From contig JAFSXU010000063.1 of NCBI GenBank assembly GCA_017443895.1, positions 1 through 60,625 on the forward strand: 60,625 nucleotides of DNA. The letters are read 5' to 3'. Source of the stretch: Clostridia bacterium. Its GTDB lineage: Bacteria > Bacillota > Clostridia > UBA1381. The notes below the pieces were generated by a model, which ran no database searches, was not told the DNA's origin, and saw only the letters and a program-made list of their open reading frames with translations. Below are positions 1 to 7,907 of the stretch, piece by piece (position 1 is the first letter of the stretch; every line of letters begins with the position of its first letter). The position numbers and the translations under genes were made by a program.

Positions 1-189
1 AAAACAGGCAACGATGTAAAAAATGATGTGGCAAACTGTGTTCTGGCCGGATTGGTCGAAATAATGCTGTATGAGTTATCCAGTGAGATAATTCCTGACG
101 AGTTCACCTATAAGATTGGTGACGGTATTATAAAAAAAGGCGTTGCACTGACATTAAATGAAGATTTGAATATCAAGTTTGGGAAGTAA
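1..189 (+). CDS. C-terminal end of an unidentified protein (cut by window edge)
   Basis: The first frame is open from base 1 to a TAA at 187-189 and gives 62 residues ending in NIKFGK. The start lies outside the window. The peptide is rich in Leu, Ile and Glu, with no Cys pairs or catalytic motif I recognise. It is followed closely by an HsdR relic, so it may belong to a decayed restriction or mobile region, but I cannot assign a family. That it is coding at all rests only on the uninterrupted frame and the neighbouring co-directional genes. Confidence 0.45.
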   Translation, partial: KTGNDVKNDVANCVLAGLVEIMLYELSSEIIPDEFTYKIGDGIIKKGVALTLNEDLNIKFGK

Positions 190-222
190 GCACCGCTTTC
201 TGCCGCAGATCTGTCCACCTGA

Positions 223-492
223 AGAGAGATAACAAAAACGCTCCCGAGCCGATGTGGTTCAGAGGCATTTGCAGAATTTTTGGACAGTACAAGCCTTGAT
301 TCAAGACAGATTTATTTCGTTAATCAGATTGTTGAATACATTGTGCATAACGGTATGTTAAAAGACTTATCCGTGTTGCAGGACGCTCCGTTTACCGACC
401 GTGGCAGTGTGGTTGAAATATTTACTGATAAGTCTGTATGGTTGGGTATACGAAAAGTTATTGAAAAAATAAATATGAACGCTGTCGCATAA
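223..492 (+). pseudogene. Relic of type I restriction enzyme HsdR (C-terminal end only)
   Basis: The frame from 223 to the TAA at 490-492 gives about 89 residues. They include EAFAEFLDSTSLDSRQIYFV, NGMLKDLSVLQDAPFTDRG and SVWLGIRKVIEKIN, which closely resemble the extreme C-terminus of type I restriction endonuclease R subunits. The frame has no plausible start: the only candidate is a TTG at 280 with no ribosome binding site, the HsdR-like match already begins upstream of it, and a stop lies at 220-222. The helicase and nuclease domains are absent, so this is a 3' remnant of a full gene of about 1000 codons. A strong terminator follows directly. The restriction system is presumably lost or moved. 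Confidence 0.75.
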
Positions 493-500
493 AATAAAGC

Positions 501-536
501 CCCCCGAAATTGGATTGCCGTTTCGGGGGATTTTTT
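501..536 (+). terminator. Rho-independent terminator after the hsdR relic
   Basis: A perfect 9-bp stem, CCCCCGAAA (501-509) with TTTCGGGGG (521-529), encloses an 11-nt loop and is followed by six T (531-536). It lies 9 bp after the relic's stop codon and insulates the eda promoter downstream. Confidence 0.9.
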
Positions 537-573
537 GCCCTTTAAATTTTTACAAATATTGTCGGTTTAGATA

Positions 574-602
574 TTGCCAAAATGCGAATATTGTGATACA
601 AT
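574..602 (+). promoter_or_regulatory. Sigma-A promoter of eda
   Basis: TTGCCA (574-579), a 17-bp spacer and TACAAT (597-602), with TG one base upstream of the -10 (extended -10). The distance to the eda start at 639 leaves a short leader with the ribosome binding site GAGGAGG just upstream of the ATG. Confidence 0.75.
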
Positions 603-638
603 ATTCCCAGTAAGATATTTTAGAGGAGGAGTTTTTTT

Positions 639-1289
639 ATGGAAAAGGAACAAGTTTTACAGAAGTTACAAGACGGTGGTCTTGTTGCCGTTGTAAGAGC
701 AAAAAGCGGTGAAGAGGCTATAAAGATTTGCGATGCTTGTCTTGCAGGCGGTTGCTCATCAATCGAGCTTACTTTCACAGTTCCGGGAGCCGATCAGGTT
801 ATGAAGGAGTTGGCAGCCAAGTATTGTAACGGCGAAATGCTTTTAGGTGCAGGTACAGTTTTGGACGCTCCTACAGCAAGAATTGCAATCTTAGCTGGTG
901 CTAACTATATCGTATCACCGGGCTTTGATGCAGAAACTGCAAAGCTTTGCGGTACATACAGAGTACCTTATATGCCCGGTTGTATGACAATTACAGAGTG
1001 TATGACAGCTATGCGTGCAGGCGCAGATGTATGTAAGATTTTCCCTGCTGATTTATTCGGCCCTGCAATCATTAAGGACATCAAGGGACCTATGCCACAG
1101 TGCAAAATGATGCCTACAGGCGGTGTTGATGTAAGCAATGTTGATCAGTGGATTAAGGCAGGTGCCATTGCCGTTGGCGCAGGTTCATCTCTTACCAAGG
1201 GCGCAAAAACCGGCGACTATGCCGCAATAACCGCTACAGCAAAAGAGTTTATAGCAAAGATTAAAGCTGCAAGAGCAGAAATGAAATAA
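639..1289 (+). CDS. eda: KDPG/KHG aldolase (2-dehydro-3-deoxy-phosphogluconate aldolase)
   Basis: A cytoplasmic class I aldolase that cleaves 2-keto-3-deoxy-6-phosphogluconate to pyruvate and glyceraldehyde 3-phosphate, the last step of uronate breakdown and of the Entner-Doudoroff route. The 216 residues match the usual family length and form a single TIM barrel. Visible signatures are Arg20, Glu43 in SSIELTF, GAGTVL near 70-75, SPGFD near 93-97, and VCKIFPADLFG, whose Lys133 is the Schiff-base lysine of the family. The ATG follows a GAGGAGG site. KDG kinase follows after 222 bp, so the two genes give the complete KDG to pyruvate plus triose-phosphate step. With PL11 and CE12 genes in the same window, the likely source of KDG is pectin. 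Confidence 0.95.
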   Translation: MEKEQVLQKLQDGGLVAVVRAKSGEEAIKICDACLAGGCSSIELTFTVPGADQVMKELAAKYCNGEMLLGAGTVLDAPTARIAILAGANYIVSPGFDAETAKLCGTYRVPYMPGCMTITECMTAMRAGADVCKIFPADLFGPAIIKDIKGPMPQCKMMPTGGVDVSNVDQWIKAGAIAVGAGSSLTKGAKTGDYAAITATAKEFIAKIKAARAEMK

Positions 1290-1352
1290 CAGAACGAAAA
1301 ATAAGTGGCGCATCTCACTGATTTTGGCGGCTTGAAGTATCAATGGTCAGCA

Positions 1353-1464
1353 ACTTTTGGCAGAGCCAAAAGTCAGCCTTAAGGCTGCCGCACATCTTTG
1401 CGGTGCATAAACGACTGCGCTTGCAAAAACAGCAATCTGCTTGCTTCTTTTTCGCCCTGTGCGG
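1353..1464. repeat. Cluster of inverted repeats between eda and kdgK
   Basis: Three hairpins stand back to back: ACTTTTGGC (1353-1361) with GCCAAAAGT (1365-1373); the 14-bp palindrome CAGCCTTAAGGCTG (1374-1387); and CCGCA (1388-1392) with TGCGG (1399-1403). TGCGGTGCA occurs at 1399 and again at 1460. CCGCACA (1388-1394) can also pair with TGTGCGG (1458-1464), which would exclude the local hairpin. No T-tract follows, so this is not a simple terminator. It could be an extragenic palindromic element, an mRNA-stabilising structure or an attenuator of kdgK. Confidence 0.55.
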
Positions 1465-1511
1465 TGCAGATTATAAAATAAATTTATAAAAAATAAGGAG
1501 AATACATAAAT

Positions 1512-2561
1512 ATGGCAAAAATCGTAACAATGGGTGAGATAATGCTCAGATTATCAACACCTAACAATGAAAAATACATTCAGGCTGATGAGTTTGATAT
1601 TAACTATGGCGGCGGTGAGGCAAATGTTGCCGTTTCACTTGCAAACTACGGCCATGACGCTGAATTTGTAACAAAGGTACCCGAGAACCCAATCGGTGCT
1701 TGTGCAGTTGCAGCATTAAGAAAATACGGTGTTGAAACAAAGCATATCGCTCGCGGCGGTGAAAGACTCGGTATCTATTTCTTGGAAACAGGTGCTTCAA
1801 TGCGTCCGTCAAATGTAACATATGACAGAGCGCACTCATCAATCTCAACAGCTGAAATTTCAGACTTTGATTTTGACGATATCTTTGAGGGTGCAGACTG
1901 GTTCCACTTTACAGGTATCACACCTGCAGTTTCAGATAAGGCTGCAGAGCTTACAGAGGCGGCTTGTAAGGCTGCAAAGGCTCACGGCGTAACTGTTTCT
2001 GTTGACTTAAACTTCAGAAAGAAGCTCTGGTCATCAGAGAAGGCACAGAAGGTTATGACAAACCTTATGCAGTATGTTGATGTATGTATCGGTAACGAGG
2101 AGGACGCTGAAAAGGTTCTCGGATTTAAGCCGGGCGAAACAGATGTAACATCCGGCGAGCTTGAAATGGCAGGTTATCAGGATATATTCAATCAGATGTG
2201 CGACAAGTTCGGATTTAAGTTTGTTATCTCATCATTGAGAGAGTCATTCTCAGCTTCACATAACGGCTGGTCAGCTTGTATCATGGACGGCGAGTCAAGA
2301 GAGTTCTACCGTTCAAGAAGATATGACATCAACCCAATCGTTGACCGTGTAGGCGGTGGCGATAGCTTTGCAGGCGGTTTAATCTGCGGTCTTATCGACC
2401 ATGCGGACAAGGCACCGGTTGACAGAATGAAGGCTGCTATTGAGTTCGCAGTTGCAGCATCAGCTCTCAAGCACACAATCCCGGGCGACTTTAACCTTGT
2501 AACCCGTGAAGAGGTTGAAACTCTTGCAGGTGGCGACGGTTCAGGTCGTGTACAGAGATAA
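1512..2561 (+). CDS. kdgK: 2-keto-3-deoxygluconate kinase (PfkB-family sugar kinase)
   Basis: It phosphorylates KDG to KDPG with ATP in the cytoplasm, supplying the aldolase encoded just upstream. The 349-residue protein has the PfkB/ribokinase fold. The N-terminal glycine-rich substrate motif is GGGEANVAVSLAN, and the C-terminal signature DRVGGGDSFAGG carries the catalytic base Asp284 and the anion hole Gly281-Gly283. It lacks signal peptide and membrane segments. AAGGAG at 1495-1500 sets the ATG at 1512. KDG kinase is preferred over fructokinase or ribokinase because of the adjacent eda. The sequence alone cannot exclude related 2-keto-3-deoxy sugar acids as substrate. A strong hairpin terminator follows. 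Confidence 0.88.
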   Translation: MAKIVTMGEIMLRLSTPNNEKYIQADEFDINYGGGEANVAVSLANYGHDAEFVTKVPENPIGACAVAALRKYGVETKHIARGGERLGIYFLETGASMRPSNVTYDRAHSSISTAEISDFDFDDIFEGADWFHFTGITPAVSDKAAELTEAACKAAKAHGVTVSVDLNFRKKLWSSEKAQKVMTNLMQYVDVCIGNEEDAEKVLGFKPGETDVTSGELEMAGYQDIFNQMCDKFGFKFVISSLRESFSASHNGWSACIMDGESREFYRSRRYDINPIVDRVGGGDSFAGGLICGLIDHADKAPVDRMKAAIEFAVAASALKHTIPGDFNLVTREEVETLAGGDGSGRVQR

Positions 2562-2615
2562 TAAAATTTTTGGGAATATTTTATAAAAATCCAATATTTT
2601 GTATAAAAAACCGTA

Positions 2616-2652
2616 AAAGGGAGTGCAATATGCTTGCACTTCCTTTGTTTTT
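2616..2652 (+). terminator. Terminator of kdgK, overlapping the next promoter
   Basis: A 13-bp stem with one G-T wobble: AAAGGGAGTGCAA (2616-2628), loop TATGC, TTGCACTTCCTTT (2634-2646), then a T-rich run. Its right arm begins with TTGCAC, which also serves as the likely -35 box of the symporter promoter. Confidence 0.75.
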
Positions 2653-2662
2653 GTGGTAAAAT
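2634..2662 (+). promoter_or_regulatory. Extended -10 promoter of the symporter gene
   Basis: TTGCAC (2634-2639), 17-bp spacer and TAAAAT (2657-2662), with TG at 2654-2655 giving an extended -10. Because the promoter lies here, an in-frame upstream start at 2634 cannot be the real start; the start at 2700 fits. Confidence 0.65.
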
Positions 2663-2699
2663 TAGCGTATATTTACAAATTTTTAATGGGGGTAGGAAA

Positions 2700-4217
2700 A
2701 TGACTACTAATATTTATATCTTGGTTTCCATTGTCGCATACCTTTTGGTAGTATTGGGTATCGGCGTATGGTGTTCAAGTAAGAACAAAACAACTGACGA
2801 TTTCTATTTGGGCGGAAGAAAATTAGGTCCGTTTGTAACGGCAATGAGTGCCGAGGCATCGGATATGTCAAGCTATCTGCTTATGGGTGTGCCCGGTGTT
2901 GCACTGCTTACAGGTATTGCAGACGCTTCATGGACAGCCATCGGACTTGCAATTGGCACATACTTAAACTGGCTCTTGGTAGCAAAAAAGCTCCGCCGTT
3001 ATTCAAGCAAGGTTGATGCGGCGACGGTGCCTGCATTTTTCTCAAACCGTTTTCGTGACAATTCAAAAATTTTAAGTATTATTGCGGCTATTGTAATTAT
3101 CGTATTTTTTATCCCGTATACCGCATCGGGTTTTGCGGCTTGCGGAAAGCTGTTTAATACGCTCTTTGGTGTTGATTACACCTTTGCAATGATAGTTTGT
3201 GCGGCGGTTATCATTATGTATACAATGCTTGGCGGATTTCTTGCCGCAAGTACAACGGATTTTATACAAAGTATTGTTATGACAATTGCGCTTGTTATTG
3301 TTCTTTGGTACGGCACAGTTCATGCAGGCGGAATGGATAATGTAATTGAGAATGCAAAGACATTACCGGGTTACTTGAGCTTTAGTCAAACCTATGTAGA
3401 CGGCACTGCAAAGCCGTATAGCCTATTTACAATCTGTTCTACTCTTGCATGGGGACTTGGCTATTTCGGTATGCCTCATATCCTGCTTAGATTTATGGCT
3501 ATCGAGGATACAAAAAAGCTCACATTATCAAGACGGGTTGCCTCAATTTGGGTTGTAATCTCACTTGGAGTTGCAGTTTTAATCGGTATCGTTGGTATGG
3601 GAATGATAATGAACGGCGCATTAACGCTTGACGATCCTGAGCGTGTTTTAATCGGTATTGCACAGCTTATAAGCCATCATGGCGCATTGGCGGCAATAAT
3701 TGCAGGTGTTATTCTTGCAGGAATTTTGGCGGCTACAATGTCAACTGCCGATTCACAGCTTTTGGCTGCATCATCATCAGTTTCGCAGAACATATTAAAG
3801 GAAAAGCTTATGCCAAACTTAGAGGAGAAAACAACAATGCTTATTGCAAGATTTACTCTTGTTGCAATAGCCGTTGTTGCGGTATTCTTAGCCCGTAACC
3901 CCGATAGCTCAATCTTTAAGATAGTATCATTTGCATGGGCAGGCTTTGGCGCGGCATTCGGACCTGTAATGCTGTTCTCCCTGTTCTGGAGAAGAACAAC
4001 AAAATGGGGTGCTCTTGCAGGTATGATAGTCGGCGGTGCAATGGTATTTATCTGGAAATACGGTATCGCAAACCTTGGCGGTGTGTTTGCAATCTATGAG
4101 CTGTTACCTGCATTTATCTGTGCATGTATAGCAATCGTGATTGTAAGCCTCGTAACTCCTGCTCCGTCAGAAGAAATTTTAAAGGAATTTGACGAAGTTA
4201 AAATGATGAGAGATTAA
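2700..4217 (+). CDS. putP: Sodium:solute symporter, PutP type
   Basis: A secondary transporter of the SSS family that imports its solute with Na+. The 505-residue protein has 12-13 hydrophobic helices. The family core is visible: YLGGRKLGPFVTAMSAEASD near the N-terminus, then SSYLLMGVPG, and later an ILAATMSTADSQLLAASSS segment that belongs to the second half of the LeuT-like inverted repeat. The ATG at 2700 is preceded by GGGGGTAGG; an in-frame codon at 2634 is rejected since it precedes the promoter. PutP (proline) is the closest family. The position after the KDG genes makes uptake of a sugar acid conceivable, but nothing in the sequence shows this. A strong terminator follows. Confidence 0.85.
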   Translation: MTTNIYILVSIVAYLLVVLGIGVWCSSKNKTTDDFYLGGRKLGPFVTAMSAEASDMSSYLLMGVPGVALLTGIADASWTAIGLAIGTYLNWLLVAKKLRRYSSKVDAATVPAFFSNRFRDNSKILSIIAAIVIIVFFIPYTASGFAACGKLFNTLFGVDYTFAMIVCAAVIIMYTMLGGFLAASTTDFIQSIVMTIALVIVLWYGTVHAGGMDNVIENAKTLPGYLSFSQTYVDGTAKPYSLFTICSTLAWGLGYFGMPHILLRFMAIEDTKKLTLSRRVASIWVVISLGVAVLIGIVGMGMIMNGALTLDDPERVLIGIAQLISHHGALAAIIAGVILAGILAATMSTADSQLLAASSSVSQNILKEKLMPNLEEKTTMLIARFTLVAIAVVAVFLARNPDSSIFKIVSFAWAGFGAAFGPVMLFSLFWRRTTKWGALAGMIVGGAMVFIWKYGIANLGGVFAIYELLPAFICACIAIVIVSLVTPAPSEEILKEFDEVKMMRD

Positions 4218-4249
4218 GAATTTAGTTACAGCTAAATAATATAACTTCA

Positions 4250-4290
4250 AATGTGGGTATTGTCAAAATAACAATGCCCGCATTTTTTTT
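4250..4290 (+). terminator. Terminator after the symporter gene
   Basis: A 14-bp stem, AATGTGGGTATTGT (4250-4263) with ACAATGCCCGCATT (4271-4284), contains two G-U wobbles and runs into eight T (4283-4290). Confidence 0.9.
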
Positions 4291-4313
4291 GTATAATCCT
4301 GTAAATTTGAGTG

Positions 4314-4342
4314 TTGACATATAATGGAGTATGCATTATAAT
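4314..4342 (+). promoter_or_regulatory. Consensus promoter with candidate operator, upstream of the ECF S component
   Basis: TTGACA (4314-4319) and TATAAT (4337-4342), 17 bp apart, are a perfect sigma-A consensus. The inverted repeat TATAATG (4320-4326), 7-bp gap, CATTATA (4334-4340) covers the spacer and -10. A promoter this strong with a dyad in it is typical of repressor control, for example by a vitamin- or metabolite-sensing regulator. The repressor is unknown. Confidence 0.75.
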
Positions 4343-4407
4343 AAAAAATACTAATCATGTATGATAAGTATGAATTAAAAATTCCGCATGAGAAAAGAGG
4401 GGAGAAT

Positions 4408-4911
4408 ATGAGTGAAAAAAATGTAAGCGAAAAAACGAAAAAACTGGTAACATCGGCAATGCTGACGGCGATTGTGTGTATTGCGACAATGCTTATAAAA
4501 ATCCCGACACCGCTTAAAGGGTATTTAAACTTAGGTGATTGCGCAGTGCTTTTATCGGGTTGGATTTTACCGCCTGCGTATGGCTTTTTGGCGTCAGGAA
4601 CAGGCTCGGCTTTTGCGGATATATTTTCGGGGTATGCATTATACGCCCCTGCAACATTTATTATAAAGGGCGTTATGGCGCTTGGCGCATATTGGATTTT
4701 TACTGTTTTGAGTAAGAAATTCAGCAATCTTTTGTCAAGACTTCTAAGCGGATTGGCTTGTGAGATAATAATGGTTTTGGGGTATTTTATATTTGAGGGC
4801 TTTTTATATGGATTTGTAAGCTCTGCTGTCAATATTCCAATCAACGGCATACAGGGTGTTATAGGGTTAATATTGGGTGTGTTGCTTATAAAATTATTAA
4901 AAAGGCTGTAA
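4408..4911 (+). CDS. ECF transporter S component (substrate-binding membrane subunit)
   Basis: A 167-residue membrane protein with about six hydrophobic segments, beginning TKKLVTSAMLTAIVCIATML. The patterns IPTPLKGYLNLGDCAVLLSG and PPAYGFLASGTGSAFADIFSGY are typical of energy-coupling-factor S components, which bind a vitamin or small metabolite and use the shared EcfA/EcfA'/EcfT module encoded elsewhere. The GAGGGGAG site places the start at 4408; an in-frame ATG at 4357 has no such site. No riboswitch is seen in the short leader, so the substrate cannot be read from regulation. Monocistronic between a terminator and the next promoter. Confidence 0.82.
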   Translation: MSEKNVSEKTKKLVTSAMLTAIVCIATMLIKIPTPLKGYLNLGDCAVLLSGWILPPAYGFLASGTGSAFADIFSGYALYAPATFIIKGVMALGAYWIFTVLSKKFSNLLSRLLSGLACEIIMVLGYFIFEGFLYGFVSSAVNIPINGIQGVIGLILGVLLIKLLKRL

Positions 4912-4924
4912 ATATCTTTTTCTC

Positions 4925-4953
4925 TTTACTAAATTATACCGTAGTGATATACT
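4925..4953 (+). promoter_or_regulatory. Promoter of the CE12-type esterase gene
   Basis: TTTACT (4925-4930), 17 bp, TATACT (4948-4953), with TG at 4945-4946 (extended -10). A second possible -10, TATAAT, overlaps at 4953-4958. The start codon follows at 4982. Confidence 0.6.
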
Positions 4954-4981
4954 ATAATCAGAGAAAAAGGGGGAGATATAA

Positions 4982-7666
4982 ATGCTAAAGAAAATAAATG
5001 CAATAATTATGTCGTGTGTGATGCTTGTCATATCGGCAGGAGTTGTAAGTGCGGATAATGCAGTTTACACCTTTTCGGGGGTAAACCTTGTAAAAAACTG
5101 CAATACGACCGATATTGAAAATGTGAAGCTCACAGACGATATTTTGGTAACAACCGCAGGGGATATGAACTATAAAACCGTTGCGATAACGGATATTGAG
5201 CATAATAAAGACTGCGGTTATTACCCGATTGACGAGGAGTTTACATCGGACTCGTCATATATTTTTATGGGTTGCGGTAACACGAATGAACATTCACAGT
5301 TCATTCTGAATTTGCCCAAGATTTCTGCAAATTCCAAGGTAACCCTGACCTTTGCAAAGCCTGTTATAACAAATAACGGCTCAACAAGGCGTAATGAGTA
5401 TGATCCATATGCGTATTTTACAATTGGCTCGGCAAAACTTTCGATTAACACAGATACCGAGTTTAATAAATGGTATACAAAGTCTGTTATAACCGATACC
5501 GAAACCGATTGCATCACCTTTGACTGCTCAAAATGGGGTGCGGTTGCAATCTCAAAAATTGAGGTTGAGCCGACAGATACACCTGTCTATAGCTTGAATA
5601 TCCGTTCAAATCAGTATGCAAACATAACCGCAAACGGAATTAAATACTATGCAGATAATGAGGGGAATTTGAGTATCGGCTCCTTGACCGACGGTGAAAC
5701 TGTTAAAATAACCGCCGCAAAAGACGGATATACACAAAAGAATGACGAGGTAAAAATTGACGGTAAAGATAAAGATATTAACATAAGCCTTGAAATTGAC
5801 GGCGACTATACATATTACGAGTCGGATTTCGGAAATTCTGCAGGCGTGCTTAATTTTACAGAAGGTGATGTATTCTTTGCACCGTTTGAAAATAACAAGT
5901 ATATATCCGCTTCCGTGACATTTAAGGAGGGCGGTGCGCTCTATCTTGGCTCAATACGCATAGAATACAGGGGCGATACAACAATGTTTGAGGGTGACGC
6001 TTTTGTAAGCGACAAGGGCGGAAACACCGTAAAGGACAAGGGCAAGGGTATATTTATAAATGATGAATTTATAACCTTAAAGAACAATATGGCATTTTCT
6101 ATATATCCTGATGCAAAAACCGTTACGGTTTATCAAAACAATTCCAAAAAGGAAATTGCATATGACGGTGATATTGCAAATGCTATGACAGGCGAAAATG
6201 TAAGCGTTGACTATATTGCAATTTCTGATAATCTGCCACAAACAAGAGCTGATAATAAGGAATTTAAAGACAGCCAAACAGCAAATGTTGATAATATATC
6301 AAGCTACTATATAAAGGGTGTTTCAAACGGCGAACACTGCTATGTAACAAACACGATTGTTGATAATGCAAATATTGTATCGTATCGGTTGATAAGTAAA
6401 TCGGGCAAGGAAACGGATATTGAGCCGACACAGATACCTGCAACAACGGTTACCAAAGACGGAGTTGTTATCTGCACCTATTATGATGATAACAAAAACA
6501 TTGTAAACACAAGATATTTCAAGGTAAGCGCAAATGATAAGGTTGAGGTATCACAGGATAACAAAAATGTATACTTTAGCGATTACAAAGAGCTTATAAA
6601 GCTTGAAAATCCCGACACTATCGCATCAGGCTTTGATGTAACTTCTTTGGGGGCAAATGATGAATTTGAGATTGCGCCGATTTACAGATTTAATGATGTG
6701 GGCGATGTAAAAGAGGAAAAGGAGCTTTGTACCGTTCCAAACGGGTTATATGATATAACTCTTAAAAAAGCCGATACATGGCGGGGCGATATATTCATAA
6801 ACGGGTTTATGGTCGGTAACAATGTTGACCAGGCAGATGCAGACAGGAAGGTAACAGACGGAGCACAGTATTTAGCTGAGGATATAAAAATAAACACAGG
6901 AAAATTGTGTGTATCTATGACCGACGGATCAACAATGCTTGACTATGTTGAAGCAGTTAAAAAGCCTGATTTTTATCAGAGGCCTCAAAGACTGTATGTA
7001 ATCGGAGATTCGCTTGCGTGTATCTATTACGGCGATTATAAACAGGAGGTAGGCGGCGGCAGAGCAGGCTGGGGACAGCAATTAGAAAACTTTTTAAATA
7101 TTCCCGTTACCGACCTTGCAAACAGCGGTCAGTATGCAAAAGGGCTGTATACTACAGCGTTCCCGGGGGTAATGCATAATGCATACGAGGGCGATATTTT
7201 GCTTATCGAATGCGCATATAACGACCGTAACTATTCAACAAGAGAGGAAATGACAAACTGTGTGCGTGATATGATTGCACAGTGTAGGGAGCAGGGTATA
7301 AATCCAATCCTTGTTACACCCAATGCATCAAGGCATGATTATAAGAGATCTGTTGCATGGAGCGGATATTTAAGGGATATTGCCTATGATACAAATACAC
7401 CTATGATTGACTTATCAAAGGAAAGCTATGACTTTTTGTACTCACTCTATGGCGATGATAAGGATAATGTGGTAACTATGAACTATAACCTTACCGCAGT
7501 CGGTGGAGATACTCTTCATTCATCATATGCAGGAGCAATGAAGTGGGCGCAGGTTGTTGCAAGCGGTTTGTCAAGGCTTGGATATAACGACATTGTAAAT
7601 TATGATTATAAGTATGAGTTTAAAGATACGGTAGGACATAGAATTAAGGTACAGGTAAATAAATAA
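4982..7666 (+). CDS. Large secreted SGNH esterase, CE12/rhamnogalacturonan acetylesterase-like
   Basis: An exported 894-residue protein with a signal peptide at 1-24 (hydrophobic core, cleavage near VSADNA). Residues about 25-200 are an unassigned beta-rich module, 205-270 look PEGA/Ig-like, and a further beta-rich part runs to about 665. The C-terminal 230 residues are an SGNH hydrolase: VIGDSL with Ser677 as nucleophile (block I), NSGQYAKG (block II Gly), AYNDRN (block III Asn) and GGDTLHSS with Asp843 and His846 (block V). This pattern fits CE12 enzymes, which remove acetyl groups from rhamnogalacturonan, in line with the PL11 lyase at 21.9 kb. A GGGGGAG site precedes the ATG. CE12 enzymes are usually about 250 residues, so the long N-terminal part is accessory, perhaps for binding or spacing. 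The exact acyl substrate is inference. Confidence 0.8.
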   Translation: MLKKINAIIMSCVMLVISAGVVSADNAVYTFSGVNLVKNCNTTDIENVKLTDDILVTTAGDMNYKTVAITDIEHNKDCGYYPIDEEFTSDSSYIFMGCGNTNEHSQFILNLPKISANSKVTLTFAKPVITNNGSTRRNEYDPYAYFTIGSAKLSINTDTEFNKWYTKSVITDTETDCITFDCSKWGAVAISKIEVEPTDTPVYSLNIRSNQYANITANGIKYYADNEGNLSIGSLTDGETVKITAAKDGYTQKNDEVKIDGKDKDINISLEIDGDYTYYESDFGNSAGVLNFTEGDVFFAPFENNKYISASVTFKEGGALYLGSIRIEYRGDTTMFEGDAFVSDKGGNTVKDKGKGIFINDEFITLKNNMAFSIYPDAKTVTVYQNNSKKEIAYDGDIANAMTGENVSVDYIAISDNLPQTRADNKEFKDSQTANVDNISSYYIKGVSNGEHCYVTNTIVDNANIVSYRLISKSGKETDIEPTQIPATTVTKDGVVICTYYDDNKNIVNTRYFKVSANDKVEVSQDNKNVYFSDYKELIKLENPDTIASGFDVTSLGANDEFEIAPIYRFNDVGDVKEEKELCTVPNGLYDITLKKADTWRGDIFINGFMVGNNVDQADADRKVTDGAQYLAEDIKINTGKLCVSMTDGSTMLDYVEAVKKPDFYQRPQRLYVIGDSLACIYYGDYKQEVGGGRAGWGQQLENFLNIPVTDLANSGQYAKGLYTTAFPGVMHNAYEGDILLIECAYNDRNYSTREEMTNCVRDMIAQCREQGINPILVTPNASRHDYKRSVAWSGYLRDIAYDTNTPMIDLSKESYDFLYSLYGDDKDNVVTMNYNLTAVGGDTLHSSYAGAMKWAQVVASGLSRLGYNDIVNYDYKYEFKDTVGHRIKVQVNK

Positions 7667-7679
7667 TCGTGGCTTACAC

Positions 7680-7840
7680 TAAATTTTGGGTTATATGCGT
7701 AAATGGGTATCACAAATTGTAGGGCAGGGGCTTGCTCCTGCCGTTATGAATATGCGTTGTCGGGGACGGTTGGAGCAAGCCCCAACCCTACGACCATACC
7801 AATTTACGATTTTTTAATTGGTATGCTAAACCAAAATTTA
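7680..7840. mobile_element. MITE-like nested palindromic element, 161 bp
   Basis: Terminal inverted repeats TAAATTTTGGGTTA (7680-7693) and TAAACCAAAATTTA (7827-7840) differ at one base. Inside them, CGTAAATGGGTAT (7698-7710) faces ATACCAATTTACG (7796-7808). The core is two hairpins that are also inverted copies of each other: GGCAGG/CCTGCC (7723-7728/7737-7742) and GGTTGG/CCAACC (7768-7773/7782-7787). It encodes nothing and lies between two convergent genes. The layout is that of a miniature inverted-repeat element or a cruciform-forming interspersed repeat. With one copy in view, mobility is inferred. Confidence 0.7.
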
Positions 7841-7860
7841 CCCCCAACCGCCATATTATA

Positions 7861-7907
7861 GAAAAATCGGAGATTTTTCCACCATAATTATTCATTATTC
7901 ATTATTC
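7861..7907. repeat. Hairpin plus ATTATTC microrepeat
   Basis: GAAAAATC (7861-7868) and GATTTTTC (7872-7879) form a perfect 8-bp hairpin with a 3-nt loop, followed by three tandem copies of ATTATTC (7887-7907). It adjoins the nested palindrome and may be part of the same composite repeat. Together with that element it fills the 356-bp gap between the CE12 and jag stop codons, apart from the jag terminator. Confidence 0.6.

Noticed and set aside
1-189. Assigning the left-edge CDS to HsdM or HsdS
   Set aside because: Tempting because of the HsdR relic beside it, but none of its residues match motifs of these subunits.
2634-2699. Upstream in-frame extension of the symporter gene
   Set aside because: It lies on the terminator arm and promoter, has no ribosome binding site, and the family begins at the start at 2700.
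4263-4850. 195-codon minus-strand frame opposite the ECF S component
   Set aside because: The plus-strand gene has a consensus promoter, a ribosome binding site and a clear family; the antisense frame has none.
7887-7907. Three ATTATTC units taken as the beginning of a CRISPR-like array
   Set aside because: Seven-base units without spacers; a microrepeat. No CRISPR array or cas gene is seen in the window.
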